Assembly: GCA_029862285.1 (NCBI GenBank)
Contig: JAOTXR010000102.1
Span: forward strand, 1 to 7,164
DNA from: Gammaproteobacteria bacterium
GTDB taxonomy: Bacteria; Pseudomonadota; Gammaproteobacteria; Steroidobacterales; JABDKV01
Length of the DNA: 7,164 bases
Direction: 5' to 3'
Position 1 is the first letter of the stretch. Every line of letters starts with the position of its first letter. The position numbers and the translations under genes were made by a program. Positions 1-5,266 of the stretch are shown piece after piece. The notes beneath the pieces are model-generated. The model was not told the origin of the DNA, searched no databases, and saw nothing but the letters and a program-made list of their open reading frames with translations.

Positions 1-825
1 TTTGCTTTTGTCCAGGACCTGGCCGCGCACGTGAACCGCGGCGAGGTCAAAGTGCCTTCATTTCCCGACGTCGTGATCCGCATCCGGCGGGTGCTCGAGA
101 GCGGGGATTGCGATACAGAGAAGCTTGCCCGCGTCATCAGCACCGAACCGGCGCTGGCGGCCCGGATACTATCCATTGCGAACTCAGCATTGATGCAGCG
201 CGGGAGCAAAAACGTTCAGGACTTGCGCACGGCAATCAACAGGCTGGGACACGAAATGGTGCGCAATACGGCGATGAGCGTCGCGGTGGAACAGATCTTT
301 CTTGGCTCATCGCTGGGTGATCATAAGGAACGACTGCGCAAAATCTTCAGAGAATCGACTTACGTTGCGGCGCTGTCGTTTGCCCTGGCCCGCAAACTCA
401 CGAGACTCAATCCCGATGAGGCGCTCATGGCGGGCTTACTGCACAACGTCGGCAAACTTTACATATTGTTGCGGGCATCGGATCACGAGGACTTTTTTGG
501 CGACGACTCAGAACTGGACACAATAATGGACGAATGGCACCCGCAAATAGGCCGTGCCATCATCGAAAGTTGGGGGTTTTCCGAAAGTCTGGCTGCAGCA
601 GCAGGGGACCACCTGGATCTGGAACGATCTCCCGAAGGCCCTCCCGACCTGACAGACCTGGTCACGGTCGCCAGGCTAATGGCCCAACCGGCAGCGAACG
701 AAGAATTTGAACCCAAAAAGGTCCGCTCGTGGACCCGGCTGCATCTGGACGACGAGCGTCATGCCACTATTCTCAAGGATTCACAGACGGAAATTGACGC
801 GCTCGCCTCTGCACTCGGTGGCTAG
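1..825 (+). CDS. HDOD-domain signalling protein, 5' end missing
   Basis: The frame is open from the first base of the window to a TAG at 823-825, giving 274 visible residues. A GTG at 31 could be read as a start, but the codons before it (FAFVQDLAAH) continue a typical HDOD lead-in of the FVQ-LA type, so the true start is probably upstream of the window. The visible part holds an HDOD domain over about residues 12-205: SFPD, EPALAARILSIANS, DLRTAINRLG and LLHNVGKLYIL. The classical HD metal pair is HN here (residues 148-149), as expected for a family regarded as non-catalytic. HDOD proteins are signalling or scaffold proteins linked to motility, c-di-GMP and stress control; the exact role is not known from sequence. 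There is no membrane segment, so it is probably cytosolic. It lies 257 bp before fleQ on the same strand, separated by a dense control region, so it is probably not in the same operon. Confidence 0.85.
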   Translation, partial: FAFVQDLAAHVNRGEVKVPSFPDVVIRIRRVLESGDCDTEKLARVISTEPALAARILSIANSALMQRGSKNVQDLRTAINRLGHEMVRNTAMSVAVEQIFLGSSLGDHKERLRKIFRESTYVAALSFALARKLTRLNPDEALMAGLLHNVGKLYILLRASDHEDFFGDDSELDTIMDEWHPQIGRAIIESWGFSESLAAAAGDHLDLERSPEGPPDLTDLVTVARLMAQPAANEEFEPKKVRSWTRLHLDDERHATILKDSQTEIDALASALGG

Positions 826-835
826 GATATAGCCA
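819..835 (+). other. Short inverted repeat over the HDOD gene stop codon
   Basis: TGGCTA (819-824) and TAGCCA (830-835) are perfect complementary arms around a 5-nt loop that includes the end of the TAG stop codon. A transcript could fold a 6-bp hairpin here. The bases that follow are AT-rich but contain no run of T, so this is at best a weak terminator or a 3'-end stabiliser for the HDOD mRNA. Confidence 0.3.
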
Positions 836-880
836 GTTAACAATAATTCGAAATACGACCTGCGGCCCATCTCGCCGCGT

Positions 881-907
881 TAAAGATTGACGGTTTCTTG
901 TCGATAG
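881..907 (+). promoter_or_regulatory. Candidate sigma-28 (FliA) promoter upstream of fleQ
   Basis: TAAAGATT (881-888) and GTCGATAG (900-907) are separated by 11 bp. The enterobacterial FliA consensus is TAAAGTTT-N11-GCCGATAA, so the match is 7 of 8 and 6 of 8 bases at exactly the consensus spacing. Transcription would start near 914 and run into fleQ, leaving a leader of about 170 nt. It could instead drive a short RNA, but no terminator is visible before fleQ. FliA control of fleQ would be feedback from late flagellar genes to the top of the cascade. The call rests on the motif alone. Confidence 0.5.
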
Positions 908-919
908 CCTGATCAGAAT

Positions 920-937
920 GTGACGGAAGTCCGTCTA
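920..937 (+). promoter_or_regulatory. Imperfect palindrome shared with the fliE leader (copy 1)
   Basis: The core TGACGGAAGTCCGTCT (921-936) has 6-bp perfect arms, GACGGA and TCCGTC, around AG. The same element, as a perfect palindrome, lies at 4844-4861 before fliE, and GATCAG precedes both copies by 4-5 bp (911-916 here). Two matching copies, both in flagellar leader regions, suggest an operator for a shared regulator, possibly FleQ or FleR. This copy sits just downstream of the start expected from the sigma-28 promoter and about 146 bp before the fleQ start codon. Confidence 0.5.
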
Positions 938-947
938 CAACTGTTTC

Positions 948-957
948 TTGACGTCAA
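948..957 (+). promoter_or_regulatory. TTGACGTCAA palindrome
   Basis: TTGACGTCAA is a perfect 10-bp palindrome ending 2 bp before the CRP-type site. It contains two outward-facing TTGAC half-sites, the half-site type in the Pseudomonas FleQ consensus GTCAATAAATTGAC, but not in the same arrangement. It could be an autoregulatory FleQ element or chance. Confidence 0.25.
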
Positions 958-959
958 TT

Positions 960-975
960 TGTGAACATCATCACA
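960..975 (+). promoter_or_regulatory. CRP/Vfr-type binding site
   Basis: TGTGA (960-964), six bases, then TCACA (971-975) is a perfect match to the core of the CRP/Vfr consensus TGTGA-N6-TCACA. The dyad centre is between 967 and 968, about 115 bp before the fleQ start codon. In Pseudomonas aeruginosa the CRP homologue Vfr represses fleQ, and in other bacteria CRP activates flagellar master genes, so a cAMP-responsive input here has precedent. Whether it activates or represses depends on where transcription starts. Confidence 0.65.
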
Positions 976-993
976 GGCGAACCTCAAGAGTGC

Positions 994-1002
994 TGTTAGG
1001 TT
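994..1002 (+). promoter_or_regulatory. Possible extended -10 of a CRP-dependent fleQ promoter
   Basis: TGT (994-996) followed by TAGGTT (997-1002) resembles an extended -10 element, although the hexamer matches TATAAT at only three positions. It would start transcription near 1009, which puts the CRP-type dyad at -41.5, the class II activator position. No -35 hexamer is visible, consistent with activator dependence. The geometry is striking but the hexamer is weak, so confidence is low. Confidence 0.3.
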
Positions 1003-1012
1003 TTTGGCTCCA

Positions 1013-1035
1013 GTCATGTTTATGTCAAACATGAC
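1013..1035 (+). promoter_or_regulatory. 9-bp inverted repeat in the fleQ leader (hairpin 1)
   Basis: GTCATGTTT (1013-1021) and AAACATGAC (1027-1035) are perfect complementary arms around the 5-nt loop ATGTC. In RNA this gives a 9-bp stem. It ends one base before a second inverted repeat. There is no T tract, so it does not look like a terminator; it may be a leader hairpin or a dimeric repressor operator. Confidence 0.55.
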
Positions 1036-1036
1036 G

Positions 1037-1057
1037 CTATGACGAGGATTGTCATAG
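1037..1057 (+). promoter_or_regulatory. 7-bp inverted repeat with AGGA in the loop (hairpin 2)
   Basis: CTATGAC (1037-1043) and GTCATAG (1051-1057) are perfect arms around the 7-nt loop GAGGATT. A GGA exposed in a hairpin loop is the preferred target of CsrA/RsmA proteins. The outer GTCAT/ATGAC elements are shared with the neighbouring hairpin, so a protein operator with four related half-sites is the alternative reading. Confidence 0.5.
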
Positions 1058-1069
1058 ACTGGAATACGA

Positions 1070-1077
1070 CATGGAGG
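1070..1077 (+). promoter_or_regulatory. fleQ Shine-Dalgarno inside a CsrA/RsmA-like motif
   Basis: GGAGG (1073-1077) stands 5 nt before the ATG at 1083 and is the best ribosome-binding site in the region; it decides the start of fleQ. The surrounding CATGGAGG (1070-1077) fits the CsrA/RsmA pattern CANGGANG. Together with the GGA in the hairpin loop 24-29 nt upstream it could form a dual CsrA site that blocks ribosome entry. The ribosome-binding role is well supported; the CsrA role is inferred. Confidence 0.55.
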
Positions 1078-1082
1078 CGTCG

Positions 1083-2201
1083 ATGCAATCGAAGGACACT
1101 ACTTCAAGTATCTGTTCGGCTGGCAGTAACCAGGAAACGGTTAGATACAAAGAGGTTGGCGCGCAGCACCTCGATCAGAACTCACCGAAAAAAGGGCGTT
1201 ATCGTCCTCGCGGACATTCAAGACAGCTTGCGATGGTCCATCGACTCATCGACCAGGTCGCATCCTACGATACAAGTGTTCTCATTCTCGGAGAATCCGG
1301 TACCGGGAAAGAGCTGGTCGCACGCAATATCCACGAACTTTCATCCCGTGCCAATAAACCGTTTGTTCCGGTCAACTGCGGGGCTATACCTGCAGAATTG
1401 ATTGAAAGCGAACTTTTCGGTCACGAGAAAGGTGCATTTACCGGCGCGATTACATCGCGTAAGGGCCGCTTTGAAATGGCCGAGGGCGGCACGCTTTTCC
1501 TGGATGAAATTGGTGACATGGATTTGTCCATGCAGGTAAAACTGTTACGGGTATTGCAGGAGCGTACCTACGAACGCGTTGGCGGCAATGAGAGCCACCG
1601 CTGTAATGTGCGCATTATCGCTGCAACCCATCGCAATCTGGAAAAACGGATCGCGGCGGGGGCCTTCAGGGAAGACCTCTACTACCGCCTGAGCGTATTT
1701 CCCATTGAAACACCACCGCTACGCGACCGGATTGACGATCTGCCGGAATTGATCGAGCACCTTGCCGATCGCGCGGCCAGCAAAGGCCATCCACGGGTCC
1801 GTTTTTCGCGGCCGGCGCTGGCTTCATTGTCACATTACCCGTGGCCCGGCAACGTCCGTGAGCTGTCAAACCTGGTGGAACGACTGGCGATTACTCATCC
1901 ACGCTGCCAGATCGACCTGCCGGCGTTGCCGCCAAAATACTGTGCCGGCGATTTCGATGCCGAAGTTCCGTGTCCCGACACGTCAGCTCATGGGGCAATA
2001 GTGACATCGCCTGAGTTTGTAGACTTGCCGGCGGACGGACTGGACTTAAAAGATTATCTGCGAACAATTGAGCAACGACTGATCAAGCAAGCACTGGGTG
2101 AAACCGACGGTGTTGTTGCCCGCGCGGCGCGCCTGCTGCACATGCGGCGCACGACGCTCGTCGAGAAAATGCGCAAGTACGATGTGCGGGCCCATGCCTG
2201 A
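1083..2201 (+). CDS. fleQ: FleQ-type sigma-54 activator lacking the N-terminal domain
   Basis: This is the expected master activator of flagellar genes, an enhancer-binding ATPase that remodels RNA polymerase-sigma-54. The 372-residue protein has a polar N-terminal tail of about 40 residues, an AAA+ domain (about 45-275) with Walker A GESGTGKE (70-77), the sigma-54 contact loop GAFTGA (117-122) and Walker B ending in LDE (to 142), and a Fis-type helix-turn-helix at about 337-366 ([21 protein letters not shown]). The C-terminal part and the [12 protein letters not shown] linker are almost identical to what I recall of Pseudomonas FleQ, which supports orthology rather than a generic NtrC-like protein. 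FleQ is normally about 490 residues; the receiver-like N-terminal domain is absent. An in-frame ATG at 1071 would add four residues, but the GGAGG at 1073-1077 favours 1083; an in-frame stop at 1032 rules out a longer form. The Arg-Asn pair used for c-di-GMP binding in FleQ is kept (81-82), while the LFRS motif is changed. Confidence 0.88.
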   Translation: MQSKDTTSSICSAGSNQETVRYKEVGAQHLDQNSPKKGRYRPRGHSRQLAMVHRLIDQVASYDTSVLILGESGTGKELVARNIHELSSRANKPFVPVNCGAIPAELIESELFGHEKGAFTGAITSRKGRFEMAEGGTLFLDEIGDMDLSMQVKLLRVLQERTYERVGGNESHRCNVRIIAATHRNLEKRIAAGAFREDLYYRLSVFPIETPPLRDRIDDLPELIEHLADRAASKGHPRVRFSRPALASLSHYPWPGNVRELSNLVERLAITHPRCQIDLPALPPKYCAGDFDAEVPCPDTSAHGAIVTSPEFVDLPADGLDLKDYLRTIEQRLIKQALGETDGVVARAARLLHMRRTTLVEKMRKYDVRAHA

Positions 2202-2264
2202 CAGAAAATCACACGTCCGCCGACCTGGTAATTTCAATCAACTATTGGCGAAAGGAATCGCAAC

Positions 2265-3485
2265 ATGCAGGAAACTGTAACCAGCCCAACCCGGAACCGT
2301 GTGACCGAACTGGAACAGGCCTTTCACGAGTTCACCCAGACATCGCTCCAACTGGAGGATGCGTACCGCGAACTCGAAGACCGCGTAGAAACACTGAGCA
2401 CCGCGCTCGCCCGCGCCCAGGACGAGCGGCTGGTGCACCTGGCTGAAAAAGAAAAGCTGGCAGACAGACTCCAGGGCTTACTGGAAACACTGCCAGCCGG
2501 CGTTATCGTGCTCGATGGACAAGGAATCGTCCAGGAATGCAACCCCGGTGCCGAAGTCCTGCTAGGCGAGGAACTGGCCGGCCACACATGGAAGGAAATT
2601 ATCGAGGAAAAATTCGCCATGGAAGGCGACGGTGCCGGGGAATTTATGCTGTGTGATGGGCGCGAGGTCGCTATTCGCAGTTGTCCGCTCAAGACCCAGC
2701 CCGGGCGCATCGTCCTGGTCAACGACGTCACCGAAACACGCCGAATGCAAAGGGTGTTGGGGCGAAATCAGCGCCTGACTGAAATGGGTCAGATGAATGC
2801 GAGGCTGGCGCACCAGCTACGCACGCCATTGGCCACCGCCATACTCTATGCCTCACAACTGAACGGGGAACATTGCTCGCCTCGCAGCACGCGCTATTCC
2901 GAGAAAATCCTGGCCAGCCTCAAATCACTGGAACGCATGGTCAACGACATGCTGCGCTTTGCCGGCGGTGACACATCGGGCAGGCACGAACGAATCGCCG
3001 TCAACGAGTTGTTTGCGGAGGTCGCAGCTCATATGGAGTCGCAGCTCGGCGAAGGCACGATACTCGAATTTGGAACGCCGAGTGGATTAAACCTCAGTGG
3101 CCATCGCGAGGCGTTGATCGGCGCGCTACTTAACCTCGTCACTAACGCTGTGGAGAGTGCGGATGACGGTGTACATATCGTCATGAATGCAATACGAGGC
3201 GAAAATCACATCCAGCTATGCGTCAGCGATGATGGGCCTGGTATCGCCGATGAGCTCAAGGAACGCATATTTGAGCCGTTCTATACAACCCGATCGAGCG
3301 GCACCGGCCTGGGTCTGGCGGTAGTCTCATCCGTTGCACGAGGTCATGGCGGCCGGGTCGAGATCAGCGACCAGGATGGCGGCGGTAGCGTATTTTCGCT
3401 GATCATCCCGCTGGCAAAGACTCCGGCAATACCGAGTGGTGGAAAGGCCAGTTCGATAATCGACGCCGTTGGAGAAGTTGCATGA
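2265..3485 (+). CDS. fleS: Flagellar sensor histidine kinase FleS/FlrB
   Basis: This kinase should phosphorylate FleR to switch on the mid-stage flagellar genes. The 406 residues comprise a charged, probably coiled-coil N-terminus (about 10-72), a PAS domain (about 73-160; LLETLPAGVIVLDGQGIV at its start), a HisKA dimerisation domain with the phospho-acceptor His183 in AHQLRTPLA, and a HATPase domain with N box (NLVTNAVESA, from 290), G1 box DDGPGI (322-327) and G2 box GTGLGLAV (346-353). There is no transmembrane segment or signal peptide, so it is cytosolic, as known for FleS and FlrB. Length matches the family. The AAAGGA at 2251-2256 is a good ribosome-binding site for the ATG. The 63-bp gap after fleQ shows no convincing promoter, so read-through from fleQ or an unrecognised promoter must supply expression. 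It overlaps fleR by 4 nt (ATGA). Confidence 0.93.
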   Translation: MQETVTSPTRNRVTELEQAFHEFTQTSLQLEDAYRELEDRVETLSTALARAQDERLVHLAEKEKLADRLQGLLETLPAGVIVLDGQGIVQECNPGAEVLLGEELAGHTWKEIIEEKFAMEGDGAGEFMLCDGREVAIRSCPLKTQPGRIVLVNDVTETRRMQRVLGRNQRLTEMGQMNARLAHQLRTPLATAILYASQLNGEHCSPRSTRYSEKILASLKSLERMVNDMLRFAGGDTSGRHERIAVNELFAEVAAHMESQLGEGTILEFGTPSGLNLSGHREALIGALLNLVTNAVESADDGVHIVMNAIRGENHIQLCVSDDGPGIADELKERIFEPFYTTRSSGTGLGLAVVSSVARGHGGRVEISDQDGGGSVFSLIIPLAKTPAIPSGGKASSIIDAVGEVA

Positions 3486-4822
3486 GCGATCGTGCAGTAC
3501 TCGTCGTCGAAGATGATTCGTCATTGCGCACGGCGCTCGCTGACACATTGGAAAATGCCGGACACCAGGTAATTACCGCCGGCGACGGCCATGCGGCACT
3601 GGCAGAGCTGGAACAACACGACATCGGCATCATAGTCAGTGACGTGCAGATGGAACCGATGGGTGGTCATCAGCTGCTGCAACAGGTTCGTACATCGAGA
3701 CCCGATCTGCCCTTCATCCTGATTACAGCCTACGGCACTATCGAAAAGGCAGTGTCCGCAATGCGCGATGGGGCAACGGATTACCTGGTTAAGCCCTTCG
3801 AGGCCGATGTGCTCGTGGGCATGATTCAGCAGTTCCGTACCGACAGCACACACGACGACGATATCGTTGCCGTTGACCCAAAGAGTGCCGAACTTGCCGA
3901 ACTGGCGCGTCGTGTTGCCGCCACTGATGCAACGGTCTTATTGAGCGGCGAAAGCGGGACGGGTAAAGAAGTCTTTGCGCGTTACATTCACCACCATTCG
4001 AACCGCGCGACCGGCCCGTTCATTGCAATCAATTGCGCGGCAATACCTGACAACATGCTGGAAGCAGTGCTGTTTGGGCATGAAAAGGGTGCGTTTACCG
4101 GCGCCGTCACATCTCACGCCGGCAAATTCGAACAGGCGCAACAAGGTACGTTGCTGCTGGACGAGATTTCAGAAATGGATCTTGCGCTACAGGCAAAGCT
4201 CCTGCGGGTGCTACAAGAGCGTGAAGTAGAACGGGTTGGCGGCAAGTCACACATTTCACTGGATGTACGCGTACTCGCCACCACCAACTGCGACCTCACA
4301 GTAGAAGTCGATACTGGCAGGTTCCGCGAAGATCTTTATTACCGGCTTAATGTATTTCCCATTCATCTGCCGCCGCTGCGCGAGCGTACTGGCGACATTC
4401 TGCCACTGGCGACCAGGCTGCTGGAGCGGCATTGCTCCGGTGTGAGAACTACGCCGGCAATCAGTGACGCAGCAGTCGAAGTTCTGGTTCAACACAGCTG
4501 GCCGGGCAATGTCCGGGAACTCGATAACTTGCTGCAACGAACGCTGATCCTGCTGCGAGGCAGCACGGTCACCCCCGGTGACCTGCATTTGGAAGCCGCC
4601 AGACCGGCAATTGCGGCAGTCGACAACGACAGTGCCCCGCTCCACAACCAGCTCCGTAACCGCGAACACTGTCTGATTCTCGACGCCTTGCGCACCGGTG
4701 GCAGTCGAAAAGCCGCCGCCGAACTGCTCGGTATCAGCCCGCGAACCCTGCGATACAAGCTCGCGAGGCTGAGAGACGCTGGCGTTGAGATTCCGGGCAG
4801 GGTTGGCGCGCAAATTGCATGA
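3482..4822 (+). CDS. fleR: Flagellar response regulator FleR/FlrC, sigma-54 dependent
   Basis: FleR is the partner of FleS and activates sigma-54 promoters of mid-stage flagellar genes. The 446-residue protein has an intact receiver domain (about 5-118: acidic pair Asp11-Asp12, phospho-acceptor Asp54 in VSDVQM, Thr82 and Lys104 in VKPF), an AAA+ domain (about 130-365) with Walker A GESGTGKE (156-163), GAFTGA (203-208) and Walker B LLLDE (224-228), and a Fis-type helix-turn-helix near 406-427 (SRKAAAELLGISPRTLRYKL). All catalytic residues are present. The ATG overlaps the fleS stop, suggesting coupled translation and matched amounts of the pair. Its last codons contain the sigma-54 promoter of fliE. 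The alternative of an NtrC or AtoC-like regulator is unlikely given fleS on one side and fliE on the other. Confidence 0.93.
   Translation: MSDRAVLVVEDDSSLRTALADTLENAGHQVITAGDGHAALAELEQHDIGIIVSDVQMEPMGGHQLLQQVRTSRPDLPFILITAYGTIEKAVSAMRDGATDYLVKPFEADVLVGMIQQFRTDSTHDDDIVAVDPKSAELAELARRVAATDATVLLSGESGTGKEVFARYIHHHSNRATGPFIAINCAAIPDNMLEAVLFGHEKGAFTGAVTSHAGKFEQAQQGTLLLDEISEMDLALQAKLLRVLQEREVERVGGKSHISLDVRVLATTNCDLTVEVDTGRFREDLYYRLNVFPIHLPPLRERTGDILPLATRLLERHCSGVRTTPAISDAAVEVLVQHSWPGNVRELDNLLQRTLILLRGSTVTPGDLHLEAARPAIAAVDNDSAPLHNQLRNREHCLILDALRTGGSRKAAAELLGISPRTLRYKLARLRDAGVEIPGRVGAQIA
4803..4819 (+). promoter_or_regulatory. Sigma-54 (RpoN) promoter of the fliE operon
   Basis: TTGGCGCGCAAATTGCA contains TGGCGCG (-24 region, 4804-4810), four bases, and TTGCA (-12 region, 4815-4819). 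It differs from the consensus TGGCACG-N4-TTGCW at one base, and the diagnostic GG-N10-GC spacing is exact. Transcription should start near 4830, giving a leader of about 48 nt before fliE. The element encodes the last six residues of FleR and ends at its stop codon. RpoN dependence of fliE is known in Pseudomonas, with FleQ as activator. Confidence 0.8.
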
Positions 4823-4843
4823 TCTCTACCAACGATCAGGACA

Positions 4844-4861
4844 GTGACGGAAATCCGTCAC
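4844..4861 (+). promoter_or_regulatory. Perfect palindrome in the fliE leader (copy 2)
   Basis: GTGACGGAAATCCGTCAC is a perfect palindrome of two 8-bp arms around AA. It lies about 15-32 bp downstream of the predicted sigma-54 start and 16 bp before the fliE ATG. A near copy lies upstream of fleQ at 920-937, with GATCAG before each. FleQ and FlrC are known to bind enhancers downstream of some RpoN promoters, so this is a candidate enhancer for FleQ or FleR. As RNA it could also fold a 7-bp stem with an AAAU loop, so a leader hairpin is the alternative. Confidence 0.6.
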
Positions 4862-4877
4862 AAGTGAGACCAGACAG

Positions 4878-5204
4878 ATGAGTGATATTGATATCAGCCG
4901 GGTTCTTGCAGACATGCGCGCGCTGGCGGCCCAGGCCAAACAACAGCCATCCGCAGCGAATGCCACCAATGAAGCCGGACAACCGGATTTCGGCGAACTA
5001 TTGCGTCAGTCCATCGACAAGGTCAATGCAACCCAGAGCGAAGCCGGCGTACTGGCTCAGAAGTTCGACAGCGGTGACCCGAATGTTGACCTCACCGAAG
5101 TCATGCTGGCTCTGCAAAAGGCCGATATCTCGTTCAAGGCGATGACCGAGGTCCGCAACAAGCTGGTCGATGCTTATCGTGAAATCATGAACATGCCAAT
5201 CTGA
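4878..5204 (+). CDS. fliE: Flagellar hook-basal body protein FliE
   Basis: FliE joins the MS ring to the proximal rod and is exported by the flagellar type III system. The 108-residue length is normal. The N-terminal part is Ala/Gln-rich and variable; the conserved C-terminal half is clear, with FGELLRQSIDKVN (about 38-50), DLTEVMLALQKADISFKAM (about 71-89) and the family-typical ending VRNKLVDAYREIMNMPI. There is no signal peptide, as expected for a type III export substrate. It is the first gene after the sigma-54 promoter and is followed 62 bp later by fliF. The ribosome-binding site is weak: the best purine stretch is GTGAG at 4864-4868, and the palindrome just upstream could influence initiation. 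Confidence 0.95.
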   Translation: MSDIDISRVLADMRALAAQAKQQPSAANATNEAGQPDFGELLRQSIDKVNATQSEAGVLAQKFDSGDPNVDLTEVMLALQKADISFKAMTEVRNKLVDAYREIMNMPI

Positions 5205-5228
5205 GCGGTAGTCATGGAACAGGCGTCA

Positions 5229-5244
5229 GGCCCATGGAAGGGCC
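5229..5244 (+). other. Small hairpin between fliE and fliF
   Basis: GGCCC (5229-5233) and GGGCC (5240-5244) are perfect arms around a 6-nt loop. The stem is short but GC-only and is not followed by T residues, so termination is unlikely. It ends 4 nt before the purine stretch GAGGA (5249-5253) that may serve fliF, so an effect on translation or mRNA processing is possible. Confidence 0.3.
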
Positions 5245-5266
5245 AACCGAGGATTAACAACAGACT

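Noticed and set aside
1004..1021. Sigma-54-like TTGGCTCC...ATGTT before fleQ
   Set aside because: The essential -12 GC is GT and the -24 block is poor; it overlaps the inverted repeat.
826..1070. A frameshifted remnant of the missing FleQ N-terminal domain
   Set aside because: The region has stops in all forward frames, no FleQ-like residues in any of them, and is occupied by promoter-like and palindromic elements.
1039..1401. 120-codon + strand open frame overlapping the start of fleQ
   Set aside because: It runs out of frame through the Walker A region of fleQ, starts inside the leader hairpin and resembles no known protein.
2235..2247. CAAT-N5-ATTG inverted repeat before fleS as a FleQ site
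   Set aside because: Arms of only 4 bp, lacking the GTCA/TGAC ends and correct spacing of the FleQ consensus.
2246..2262. Sigma-54-like TTGGC...CGCA before fleS
   Set aside because: GG and GC are 11 bp apart instead of 10 and the element overlaps the ribosome-binding site.
2324..2731. 135-codon open frame on the minus strand opposite fleS
   Set aside because: Its product is a Ser-rich mirror of the coiled-coil and PAS codons of fleS, with no ribosome-binding site or motif.
3903..3919. Sigma-54-like TGGCGCG...TTGCC inside fleR
   Set aside because: Spacing between GG and GC is 11 bp and it lies mid-gene with no downstream start.
4256..4813. 185-codon open frame on the minus strand opposite fleR
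   Set aside because: It lies wholly inside fleR, whose domains are complete; the antisense product has no recognisable motif and is a by-product of GC-rich codon use.
5229..5244. Rho-independent terminator between fliE and fliF
   Set aside because: The stem is only 5 bp and no T run follows; fliE and fliF are expected to be co-transcribed.
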